Shown: piece after piece, positions 17,881 through 25,566 of the stretch
Layout: each line of letters starts with the position of its first letter
Position numbering within the stretch: position 1 is the stretch's first letter
DNA from: JAFDZW01 sp035632315
Lineage (GTDB): Bacteria; Bacteroidota; Ignavibacteria; Palsa-1295
Reading direction: 5' to 3'
NCBI GenBank assembly: GCA_035632315.1
Contig: DASQGZ010000043.1
Coordinates: 1-64,000, forward strand
DNA: 64,000 nt
Notes under the pieces: generated by a model
Databases searched by the model: none
Told to the model about the DNA's origin: nothing
Seen by the model: the letters and a program-made list of their open reading frames with translations, nothing else
Translations under genes and position numbers: made by a program

Positions 17881-18423
17881 ATGAAAAAGGTAATCGGCAT
17901 AGTGATGGCAATAGTGGCAGTAATGCTTCTTGCAAGCAGCAGCCAAGCACAGCGTTTTGTTGAGCAGCCGGACCAATGGAAAACAACGGTCATCCGTGCT
18001 TCCGGGGCTGATACGATGATGATCGAACGGCATTCGTCATTTGTGCTTGATGCTATCAACGATACCCTTCCGCTTATTTATCATGAACCGAATCCCGACG
18101 GAGTAATGCCACGTGCAGGCATCGAAATTGCCGAGATCACGATTCAGGCAGGCAGTGCGGATGAGGTTGTTGCTATGCTCGAAAAGCAGGCGCGAAAGAT
18201 CGGCGCAGATTGGATCGTCGGCTTTAACGAGCCTCGCTTGAAATGGCAGAAGATCGGCGGCGATATGAAAGTGACATACCGTTCGACAGCGCTTCTATAC
18301 AGAGTGTTTGACCCTGAACTCATCCCTGAGCAAAATATTGTAACGGTCGATTGCAGTGCAAAGCATCTGACCGATTGCAAAGCAGTCCTTACTTGGCTCG
18401 ACGAAGAAAATAAAGGGAAGTGA
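17881..18423 (+). CDS. Hypothetical secreted protein
   Basis: A 180-residue protein with a clear signal peptide (MKKVIGIVMAIVAVMLLASSSQAQ). The mature part carries EIAEITIQAGSADEVVAMLEKQARKIGADWIVGFNEPRLKW, which resembles small periplasmic heavy-metal-binding-like or YbjQ-like alpha/beta folds without a clear match, and two Cys near the C-terminus that could form a disulfide. I do not recognise the family. It stands alone and is followed directly by a hairpin with a long T-run. Confidence 0.65.
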   Translation: MKKVIGIVMAIVAVMLLASSSQAQRFVEQPDQWKTTVIRASGADTMMIERHSSFVLDAINDTLPLIYHEPNPDGVMPRAGIEIAEITIQAGSADEVVAMLEKQARKIGADWIVGFNEPRLKWQKIGGDMKVTYRSTALLYRVFDPELIPEQNIVTVDCSAKHLTDCKAVLTWLDEENKGK

Positions 18424-18440
18424 TCTGACCAGAACGAATG

Positions 18441-18513
18441 AAAGAGTGGTGGATGGCGGCCGGGGCGGCATTTTGCCCACCAAAGTCCCGGAATCCCTCC
18501 ACCGCTCTTTTTT
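18441..18513 (+). terminator. Long branched hairpin with T-run downstream of the secreted-protein gene
   Basis: A 13-bp basal stem (18441-18453 with 18498-18510, one G-T pair) is followed by a T-rich tract. The loop is unusually long (44 bases) and holds an inner GGGC/GCCC hairpin. It probably terminates the upstream gene but may also be a structured RNA element; it shares an 11-base motif with the element at 18638-18721. Confidence 0.6.
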
Positions 18514-18551
18514 AATTTTTTTATAAAAACGTGAACTTCGACGCCTTTTTT

Positions 18552-18583
18552 TTTGTATTTGGATTCAGAACGTTGTATATTTG
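18552..18583 (+). promoter_or_regulatory. Bacteroidetes-type promoter for a small RNA
   Basis: TTTG (18552-18555), a 20-base spacer and TATATTTG (18576-18583) match the -33/-7 consensus TTTG-N17-23-TAnnTTTG exactly. The next open sequence is a short non-coding stretch ending in a strong terminator, so it likely drives a small RNA. Confidence 0.55.
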
Positions 18584-18588
18584 CAAAT

Positions 18589-18721
18589 GAGAGGTCGTTG
18601 GACATCTCATAAATGTTCTAATCTTTGACAAGTAGGGGCGCTTCGGAGACTGGCGTGCGTTTCACAAAGGGAGGACCAATTTCTCTCCACCGCTCATGCA
18701 GACCCGAAGCGCTGTTTTTTT
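18589..18721 (+). ncRNA. Candidate small RNA (~130 nt)
   Basis: The stretch runs from the predicted start after the promoter to a T-run at 18713-18721. Its 3' half closes with a 9-bp perfect stem (18638-18646 with 18704-18712) around a 57-base interior that contains GGGAG/CTCTCC-type pairing. There is no ribosome site or plausible gene. Family unknown; SRP and 6S signatures are not evident. Confidence 0.5.
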
Positions 18722-18741
18722 AAAGCATCAATATTTTTACG

Positions 18742-18777
18742 ACGGTTCGAGCAATAGCTCGAACCGTTCTTATTTTT
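18742..18777 (+). terminator. Intrinsic terminator-like hairpin
   Basis: A perfect 11-bp stem (18742-18752 with 18757-18767) with a 4-base AATA loop is followed by TCTTATTTTT. It sits between the small RNA and tRNA-Pro. Confidence 0.7.
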
Positions 18778-18860
18778 AAAGCGCCGCCGACGTAATTCCT
18801 AAAAAATCTGAAACTTCGCAACACTCCTGTTAGTTGTTAGCGTCTCACAATTGAATTGAT

Positions 18861-18937
<77 letters not shown>

Positions 18938-19062
18938 GTAGAAACCATCGTCGGTAGTTAATACTCGATGTTATTTGCAAAAATCCTCCTTCGATCCTAA
19001 CGTTCGATCCCAATATTTACTTTCTGAACACGAGCGTCTTGCCGTGTGTTAAGACCCTCAAG

Positions 19063-19758
19063 ATGCTGGAAGTAGAACAAACAGCGCTTACCCAAGCTGA
19101 AAAACTGCGCACCGATATCCTTCGCGTAAATGAGATATTTTACTCGATTCAAGGCGAAGGCTCGCGTGCCGGAGAACGGTGTATTTTTATCCGCCTCACC
19201 GGCTGCGGACTCCGCTGCACATACTGCGATACCGAATATGCATTTTATGAAGGTGTCGATCTTGATCTTGGCGACATCTTCCGGCGAATCGCATCGTACG
19301 ATTGTACACTTGTCGAGCTAACCGGCGGCGAACCGCTCGAGCAAGAAGCTGCATTCTTATTGATGAGCAAACTCTGTGACCGAGGGTATGACGTTATGGT
19401 CGAAACCGGCGGGCATATAGATATCGAAGGAGTCGATCGGCGGGTGAAAAGAATTATGGATATCAAGACGCCGTCTTCGGGTATGTCGAAAAAGAATTTG
19501 TATTCGAATATCGAGCATCTGACAAGTCACGATGAAGTAAAATTCGTCATTGGCAGCCGCGAGGATTATGAGTGGTCGCGCGAGGTGATAGCGAAATATG
19601 ATCTTGCTAAAAAAGCGGGTTGCATTCTGTTCTCACCGGTGTTCGGCGATCTGTCGCTGGAGCAATTGGCAGCTTGGGTGATCGAAGATTCGCTTGATGT
19701 CAAAATGCAAGTGCAATTACATAAACTTATTTGGCCGGGTATCGAACGGGGAGTATAA
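19063..19758 (+). CDS. queE: 7-carboxy-7-deazaguanine synthase (radical SAM)
   Basis: The ~231-residue enzyme converts 6-carboxy-tetrahydropterin to 7-carboxy-7-deazaguanine, the third step of preQ0/queuosine synthesis. The radical-SAM [4Fe-4S] motif is CGLRCTYCDTEYAF, preceded by FYSIQGEGSRAGERCIFIRLTGC and followed by the SAM-binding LTGGEP, all diagnostic of QueE. I use the ATG of MLEVEQ; a TTG eight codons upstream is possible. It leads a tight four-gene run queE-queF-queD-queC. No preQ1 riboswitch is recognisable upstream. Confidence 0.93.
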   Translation: MLEVEQTALTQAEKLRTDILRVNEIFYSIQGEGSRAGERCIFIRLTGCGLRCTYCDTEYAFYEGVDLDLGDIFRRIASYDCTLVELTGGEPLEQEAAFLLMSKLCDRGYDVMVETGGHIDIEGVDRRVKRIMDIKTPSSGMSKKNLYSNIEHLTSHDEVKFVIGSREDYEWSREVIAKYDLAKKAGCILFSPVFGDLSLEQLAAWVIEDSLDVKMQVQLHKLIWPGIERGV

Positions 19759-19771
19759 TTTTTTATTTCTT

Positions 19772-20203
19772 ATGGAAAAAACAAAGAAACCTGAACTCGT
19801 CATTTTTAAGAATCCGCATCCTGAGCGCGATTACACGATCACGCATATCAACCCCGAATTTACGTCCGTCTGTCCGGTGACGGGTTTACCCGATTTCGGT
19901 GAGATCACGATCGAATATGTCGCTGATGAATTGTGTATTGAATTAAAATCACTTAAGTATTATTTTCTGTCGTTTCGTAATCGTGGTATATTTTACGAAG
20001 CTGTTATTAATGAGATCTTGGAAGATATGATCGGCGCATTAAAACCACGCTCACTTTCTGTGCGCGGAGAATTTTCGACACGCGGCGGGCTACATTCTTT
20101 GGTGGAAGTCGGATATATTAAAGACTTCGATCCTGCGCCAAAGCCGTCGCCGCGAGTAACGATCAAACGCCACACCAAACCTGTTGCAAAACCTGCTGCG
20201 TAA
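19772..20203 (+). CDS. queF: NADPH-dependent 7-cyano-7-deazaguanine reductase
   Basis: About 143 residues from the ATG of MEKTKKPELV; the longer frame would run back into queE and is rejected. It reduces preQ0 to preQ1 for insertion into tRNA. The nucleophile is the Cys of FTSVCPVTGLPDFGEI with the catalytic Asp six residues later, and the QueF motif appears as ELKSLKYYFLSFRNRG. It is the short, single-domain type. Its stop overlaps the queD start (TAATG). Confidence 0.95.
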   Translation: MEKTKKPELVIFKNPHPERDYTITHINPEFTSVCPVTGLPDFGEITIEYVADELCIELKSLKYYFLSFRNRGIFYEAVINEILEDMIGALKPRSLSVRGEFSTRGGLHSLVEVGYIKDFDPAPKPSPRVTIKRHTKPVAKPAA

Positions 20204-20679
20204 TGCTCACGAAGATCTCAAAAACATTTCGTTGGGAAATGGCACACCGTCTGCCGTTTCACGATGGCGGCTGCCGGAATATCCACGGACATAGTTACGC
20301 AATGATCGTAGAGCTTTCCGGCGAGCCGGATGCGAACGGAATGGTGATGGACTATTTCGATCTCAGTGCAATCTGCGAGCCGTTGATCAAAGAGATCGAT
20401 CATGCATTTCTCTGCGATAATACTGACGAAGAAGTAAAAACTTTTCTCGTGAAGACAGGGTACAAAGCGGTCTTTGTAGATTTTTCTACAACAGCTGAAA
20501 ATATTTCTTCGTGGTTTTATGAGCGCCTTGCAAATATGCTGATGCCGTTCAAACGTCTGCGGACGCTTCGCATCGTTGTCAGCGAGACCGAACGTACGAC
20601 CGCCGAAGTAACAGGCGAGCTTCGTGTTTTGTCAGTGGCGGACAGAGTCCTCGAACACCAATCACACATGCTCGAATGA
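20203..20679 (+). CDS. queD: 6-carboxy-5,6,7,8-tetrahydropterin synthase
   Basis: A 158-residue PTPS-family protein that makes 6-carboxy-tetrahydropterin from dihydroneopterin triphosphate. Zinc ligands are the His of WEMAHRLPF and the two His of CRNIHGHSY, whose Cys is the catalytic residue. The MDYFDLSAICEPLIKEIDHAFL segment and C-terminal VSETERTTAEV complete the family pattern. It overlaps queF upstream and shares ATGA with queC downstream. Confidence 0.94.
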   Translation: MLTKISKTFRWEMAHRLPFHDGGCRNIHGHSYAMIVELSGEPDANGMVMDYFDLSAICEPLIKEIDHAFLCDNTDEEVKTFLVKTGYKAVFVDFSTTAENISSWFYERLANMLMPFKRLRTLRIVVSETERTTAEVTGELRVLSVADRVLEHQSHMLE

Positions 20680-21353
20680 GATCCGTCGTTCTTCTTTCCG
20701 GCGGGATGGACTCGACACTGACAGCAACGATCGCGGCGAAGGAGTCGGACGAAGTCTGTGCCATTCATTTCAATTATCGTCACCGAACCGAGCGGCGCGA
20801 GCTGAAGTCATTTAATAATGTCTGCGACAGACTCGGGATTAGCAACCGTCTCGTCGTTGACATAGAATTTCTCCGCCAGATCGGAGGTTCGAGCCTTGTC
20901 GATCCGTCTATTCCTGTGACAAAAGCCGATCTCGAAACGAAACATATCCCAAGTTCTTACGTGCCGTTTCGTAACGGGACGTTTCTTGCGATCGCAACGG
21001 GCTGGGCGGAAGCAATCGACGCGGAGCGTATTTATATCGGGGCTGTTGAAGAAGATTCTTCGGGCTATCCTGATTGCCGAAAGATCTTTTTCGATGCGTT
21101 CGAACAGGCAGTGAATCTCGGTACAAAGCCGGACACGCATATTACGGTCGAAACGCCGCTCATCGTAATGACAAAATCCGAGATCGTCCAGCGCTCGTAT
21201 GAGCTTTCATCGCCGCTCGAACTGACATGGTCATGCTACCAGTCGGAAGATGTGGCGTGCGGCGAATGCGATTCGTGTGCGCTGAGGCTTCGCGGGTTTC
21301 GCCAGGCAGGTTTCATCGATCCGCTCGAATACAGAATCCGCCCTGAATACTGA
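20676..21353 (+). CDS. queC: 7-cyano-7-deazaguanine synthase
   Basis: The 225-residue ATP-dependent enzyme turns 7-carboxy-7-deazaguanine into preQ0. The PP-loop is SGGMDST at residue 8, FVPFRNGTFLAIATGWAEA is represented by YVPFRNGTFLAIATG, and the C-terminal zinc site is CYQSEDVACGECDSCALR, with four Cys. It completes the preQ0/preQ1 gene set here; GTP cyclohydrolase and the tRNA transglycosylase must lie elsewhere. lptD starts 7 bases later. Confidence 0.94.
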   Translation: MRSVVLLSGGMDSTLTATIAAKESDEVCAIHFNYRHRTERRELKSFNNVCDRLGISNRLVVDIEFLRQIGGSSLVDPSIPVTKADLETKHIPSSYVPFRNGTFLAIATGWAEAIDAERIYIGAVEEDSSGYPDCRKIFFDAFEQAVNLGTKPDTHITVETPLIVMTKSEIVQRSYELSSPLELTWSCYQSEDVACGECDSCALRLRGFRQAGFIDPLEYRIRPEY

Positions 21354-21359
21354 TCTTGA

Positions 21360-24098
21360 ATGAGCAGCAGACATTCCGGTAAATATGTTTCCTCGTGGTT
21401 CTCACGCAGCATTTTTTTGATGCTCGTTTTCATATTGTGTGCTGCCGGAAATTCATTTGCACAAACGACGAACAATCTTTCCGATACGCTTGCAAGTAAA
21501 CACAGCGCAGCAACGGCGAAAGTAAAGCGCCCCGGTTTCGATCTGCCCGATTCGTTGTACCGTGCTGTTGATTCGGTCAGAGGCTCTGTCGATACGATCG
21601 TCTATTATACGGCAAAAGATTCGGCAGTCTTTAATGTACAAAAAAAAAATGTGACACTGACCGGCGACGCGACGCTCGATTACCAGCAACGCGATATGAA
21701 GGCGCATCGGATCATTCTCGATTTTCCGACGAGCAACCTCACGGCGATGAGTTCTTCGTACGATTCAGTGATCATGTCATCGGTCGCTCATCAGCGAAGA
21801 ATTATCCGCGACACGTCACGAATCAAAAATAGAGGTGCGCCAAAATTGATGGACGGGACAACCCCGTATGAAGGGGAAGTGCTGACATATAATTTAAATA
21901 CAAAACAAGGGACTGTTCAGCTCGGGACGACGACGATGCAGGGAGGCTATTACTATGGAGAGAAGATCAAACAGGTCGATCAGGGTGTGCTTTTCGTAAA
22001 GAACGGACGCTACACAACCTGCGATGCCGAAACGCCGCATTTTTATTTTGAGTCGCCGAAGATGAAAGTCATCAGTGGCGATCAGGTCTTTGCCGAACCT
22101 GTATATCTCTATATTGCGGATGTCCCCGTGTTCGCACTACCGTTCGCTGTGTTCCCCGAACACGAGACCGGTCGCCATACAGGGCTTATCCCGCCAAATT
22201 ATACAACGCAAACCAGCCGCGGTTTCGGGCTGACACATCTGGGATATTACGTTGTCTTTTCCGATTATTTCGATGCCGCATTCAGGTCCGATATTTACAC
22301 AAAAGGCGGGTATAATCTTGAACTGGCAACATCATATATGAAACGCTATCTTCTGAGCGGACCGGTGAACCTAACGCTTGATTACGGTCATGCGCGTTTT
22401 TCGAGTACCGATCCGTTCACTGAAACATATAATCTTTCATTCGTCGTCCCGAATTTGCAGATCGATCCGGTGACGTCGCTGAGCTCACAAGTTTTTTTTC
22501 GCAGTCAGAATTATCAGAATTTTAATGCTCACAATATCAACGACCTCATTAATCAGAACATCACGTCGAATGCGTCGTTCAGCACGTCGTTCGAAAAACT
22601 CGGATTTTCACTTGGCGTGACATATTCCCGGAATCAGGATCTTATCTCGGGCGGCTATCAGGAAACGAGCCCCTCAATTACACTCGGTCGCACATCGCCG
22701 ATCTATATTTTCGGCAACGAAAGCGGCGAAGGCAGTTCAGGATTATTACAGACAGTCGCTCTTAATTACAGCCTCGGAATTTCCAGAAGTGTTTCAAAGT
22801 CGCAAGTCATTAGGCCTGCGGACTCTGCCCATGGCTTTGCAGGCGACACATCGTTTCTATACTCGGAGCGATACGGCGTTCTTCATAATCCAACCCTGAG
22901 TATTTCGCCGAAGGTTGGATATATTTCGCTCACACCGAACATCAGTTACCGCGAGGCATGGTTCTTCCGTCAAAAAACAAAGACAGCATATTTAAATATC
23001 ATTGACCTCAACGGAAAACCGGATACGCTCGGCACGGCGTTCAACAGTTCGTATCAATATGGATTTTATCGAGCCAATAGTTACGACTTCGGGCTTTCTG
23101 CGGCAACGACGCTCTATGGCGTCGCAAATATCGGAGCGTTCGGGATAAAAGCAATTCGCCATGCGATCCAACCCTCCATCGGATTTACGTATCATCCTGA
23201 TGTTTCATCTGAGGAGAAGCGGTATTATACTGACCCGGTCACAAACCAGCAGATTGCCTACAGCCGGTTCGAGGATGATGCCAATTCCGGTATTTCGCTC
23301 GGTGATCGTTCCGGCACTGTCTCTCTTTCGCTTGTAAACGATTTCGAAGCGAAGATCGAGCGTAAAGTAAATGCCGATTCCTCGGTTGAAGATAAAGTGA
23401 AACTCCTGAATTTGTCGATGAACACGGGATACGATCTCATTCAAAAACGATGGAGCGCATTGGGGCTTTCGGCGAACACGCAGATCGGATCGTTATTCAG
23501 TCTGGGCGGCAACGCATCGTTTTCGTTCTATCCGCTCAATTACACCGGTGGTGATTCGATTGGCAGAACATTGCTGTCTCTTGGTGAAGGTTTTTTCCGC
23601 GCAACCAATGCATCGTTCCACCTTGGTGGCGGGTTCTCCTCGAGCGAAACGACGGGCGGAGAAAATGTGGATTCGCTCAAACGTTTGTTCCGATTAAACA
23701 CGCCGGATGAAGAACGCCAAATGTTTCTCGGCGGTAATTATCCGGGCGAATTCGTCTCGGTACCGTTTCGTCCGAAATGGAATATCAGCTATGACATTTC
23801 ATACACCCTCGGTTATAGCGGTCCCATCGTAAACAAAAATCTGACTGCAAGCGCAAGCTTCAGCGTTTCGCCGACACTGAATTGGAGTCTTTCGACGAGC
23901 GCCGCATACGATCTGGTTTCGAAACAGATCGTCGTACCGAATCTTCGTATTCATCGCGACCTGCACTGCTGGGAATTAAATTTCGATTACCGCCCGACCG
24001 GATTCATCCGCGGATTCAATTTCGAGATCAGACTGAAAGCCCCGCAGTTACAAGACATCAAGCTGACCCGTCAGGAGAGCACGTATGGCACGTTCTAA
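21360..24098 (+). CDS. lptD: LPS-assembly protein LptD-like outer-membrane beta-barrel
   Basis: The 912-residue protein has a signal peptide (SIFLMLVFILCAAGNSFAQ). An OstA/LptA-type beta-jellyroll follows at about 90-230 (VQKKNVTLTGDATLDYQQRDMKAHRIILDF...YEGEVLTYNLNTKQGTV). The rest is a large barrel domain with DVPVFALPFAVFPEHETGRHTGLIPP, a signature of the LptD barrel entry, and a C-terminal LHCWELNFDYRPTG. It should insert LPS into the outer leaflet, so the organism probably makes LPS. Its 3' end overlaps tilS by 14 bases and supplies that gene's AGGAG site. Confidence 0.88.
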   Translation: MSSRHSGKYVSSWFSRSIFLMLVFILCAAGNSFAQTTNNLSDTLASKHSAATAKVKRPGFDLPDSLYRAVDSVRGSVDTIVYYTAKDSAVFNVQKKNVTLTGDATLDYQQRDMKAHRIILDFPTSNLTAMSSSYDSVIMSSVAHQRRIIRDTSRIKNRGAPKLMDGTTPYEGEVLTYNLNTKQGTVQLGTTTMQGGYYYGEKIKQVDQGVLFVKNGRYTTCDAETPHFYFESPKMKVISGDQVFAEPVYLYIADVPVFALPFAVFPEHETGRHTGLIPPNYTTQTSRGFGLTHLGYYVVFSDYFDAAFRSDIYTKGGYNLELATSYMKRYLLSGPVNLTLDYGHARFSSTDPFTETYNLSFVVPNLQIDPVTSLSSQVFFRSQNYQNFNAHNINDLINQNITSNASFSTSFEKLGFSLGVTYSRNQDLISGGYQETSPSITLGRTSPIYIFGNESGEGSSGLLQTVALNYSLGISRSVSKSQVIRPADSAHGFAGDTSFLYSERYGVLHNPTLSISPKVGYISLTPNISYREAWFFRQKTKTAYLNIIDLNGKPDTLGTAFNSSYQYGFYRANSYDFGLSAATTLYGVANIGAFGIKAIRHAIQPSIGFTYHPDVSSEEKRYYTDPVTNQQIAYSRFEDDANSGISLGDRSGTVSLSLVNDFEAKIERKVNADSSVEDKVKLLNLSMNTGYDLIQKRWSALGLSANTQIGSLFSLGGNASFSFYPLNYTGGDSIGRTLLSLGEGFFRATNASFHLGGGFSSSETTGGENVDSLKRLFRLNTPDEERQMFLGGNYPGEFVSVPFRPKWNISYDISYTLGYSGPIVNKNLTASASFSVSPTLNWSLSTSAAYDLVSKQIVVPNLRIHRDLHCWELNFDYRPTGFIRGFNFEIRLKAPQLQDIKLTRQESTYGTF

Positions 24099-25518
24099 AC
24101 GCAGCATCGAGTCGGAGGCTCTTCAAGTTCTTCATTACGCCGGCGTGATGAAAGAGGATTCTGTTCTCGTTGCTCTCAGCGGCGGCGTTGACTCTGTCGT
24201 TCTTACTGCAGTATTACGAAAGCTTCAAAAGAAGAAATATTTCAAGCGTCTTGCCATCGCGCATCTCAATCATACCTTACGCGGCACTGACGCTGAGAAA
24301 GATGCGGCATTTGTTGAGCGATATGCAAAGCAACTCGGCATTGACTATTTCGGTGAGCGAGTGGATGTTCGTGGATTTGCAAAAAAGAACAAACTCGGCA
24401 TCGAAGAAGCCGGACGCGAGCTGCGATATGATTTCTTCGAACGTATTTGCAAACGCGACCACTTTGGCTTCGTAGTGACCGCCCATCACGCCGATGACAG
24501 GATCGAAACAATTCTGATGAATATCGCGCGCGGTACCGGGCTGCGCGGGCTTGCGGGCATTCCCAAAATGCGGGTATTGACGGACGATATTAGGATCATT
24601 CGTCCGTTGCTTGAAGTACCTCGTGATGAAATTATCTCGTTCGCAAAGAAAAATAAACTTCGCTGGCGAGAAGATACAAGTAATACCAGCGATGAATATA
24701 CGCGCAACAGGATTCGCAAATATGTTGTACCTGCGCTAAAGAAAAGCGTTCACGGCCACGATCTTTATCCTGCGGTTTCTCACCTTGTCAAGTCTGTCGA
24801 AGATGCCGAATCGTTCATTGCGTATGAAGCTTCGAAGGTTCGTTCGCGAGCGCTCGTAAAAAGTACGCACCCTTTTTTTAAGAACTTGCCGCGGCGTGAA
24901 TTCAAATTAAACGTCTTAGAAAATGTCCCGTCGGTCGTTGTTCGCGAGCTGCTCGTCCGTGAGTTCGAAGCCCTCGTTGCTTACCCCGTAAGCATTTCGT
25001 CCGATCAATGGAAGAACATGGTGGCGGTGATCTCTCAAAGCGGTCCGCGAACGCTGCAGCTTTCAAAACAGCTTTTTCTTTCACATAACAAGAATATTTT
25101 AACGCTTGAATCGTCTTTACCTGTGAAAGAACTTCACGAAGCGATCATGATCGGTCGTTCGGTCGAGACAGCAATCGGTAATATTTCGTTATCGAGAACA
25201 AAACGAAACGTTGTTTCTCGTAATGCGAATATTTGCATGCTGAGCTCAGTGTTATTCGAGAGTCATGGTCTCATCGTTCGAAATTGGAAGCCTGCAGACC
25301 GTATCCGCCCATTTGGAATGAACGGTACGCGCCTTGTCAGCGATCTGCTTTCTGAATCCGGCGTAAAGACCGAAGCGCTCAAGCGACGTTTTCCCCTTGT
25401 CGTGCTTGCCGATTCGCCAAATACGGTGATCTGGATCCCCGGAATACGCGCAAGCGAACGATGTCGTATCGGCAGCACTTTCGAAACAGGGTTAGTGCTT
25501 CGGCGTAAACCTATTTAA
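24085..25518 (+). CDS. tilS: tRNA(Ile)-lysidine synthetase
   Basis: The 477-residue enzyme attaches lysine to C34 of the AUA-reading tRNA-Ile, an essential step. The PP-loop is ALSGGVDSVVL at residue ~30, followed by AHLNHTLRG, AHHADDRIETILMNIARGTGLRGLAGI and REDTSNTSDEYTRNRIR, all hallmark TilS blocks. The C-terminal ~80 residues (PADRIRPFGMNGTRLVSDLLSESGVKTEALKRRFPLV) form the tRNA-recognition domain. It overlaps lptD by 14 bases, so translation is coupled. Confidence 0.95.
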   Translation: MARSKRSIESEALQVLHYAGVMKEDSVLVALSGGVDSVVLTAVLRKLQKKKYFKRLAIAHLNHTLRGTDAEKDAAFVERYAKQLGIDYFGERVDVRGFAKKNKLGIEEAGRELRYDFFERICKRDHFGFVVTAHHADDRIETILMNIARGTGLRGLAGIPKMRVLTDDIRIIRPLLEVPRDEIISFAKKNKLRWREDTSNTSDEYTRNRIRKYVVPALKKSVHGHDLYPAVSHLVKSVEDAESFIAYEASKVRSRALVKSTHPFFKNLPRREFKLNVLENVPSVVVRELLVREFEALVAYPVSISSDQWKNMVAVISQSGPRTLQLSKQLFLSHNKNILTLESSLPVKELHEAIMIGRSVETAIGNISLSRTKRNVVSRNANICMLSSVLFESHGLIVRNWKPADRIRPFGMNGTRLVSDLLSESGVKTEALKRRFPLVVLADSPNTVIWIPGIRASERCRIGSTFETGLVLRRKPI

Positions 25519-25566
25519 GGGACTCCGAACCGAGAGTTCAAAGAGGATGTTTTGCAGTTAGAACGT

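Noticed and set aside
19694..19771. Longer N-terminus for QueF
   Set aside because: It would lie inside queE in another frame; QueF of this type starts close to the MEKTKKPE methionine.
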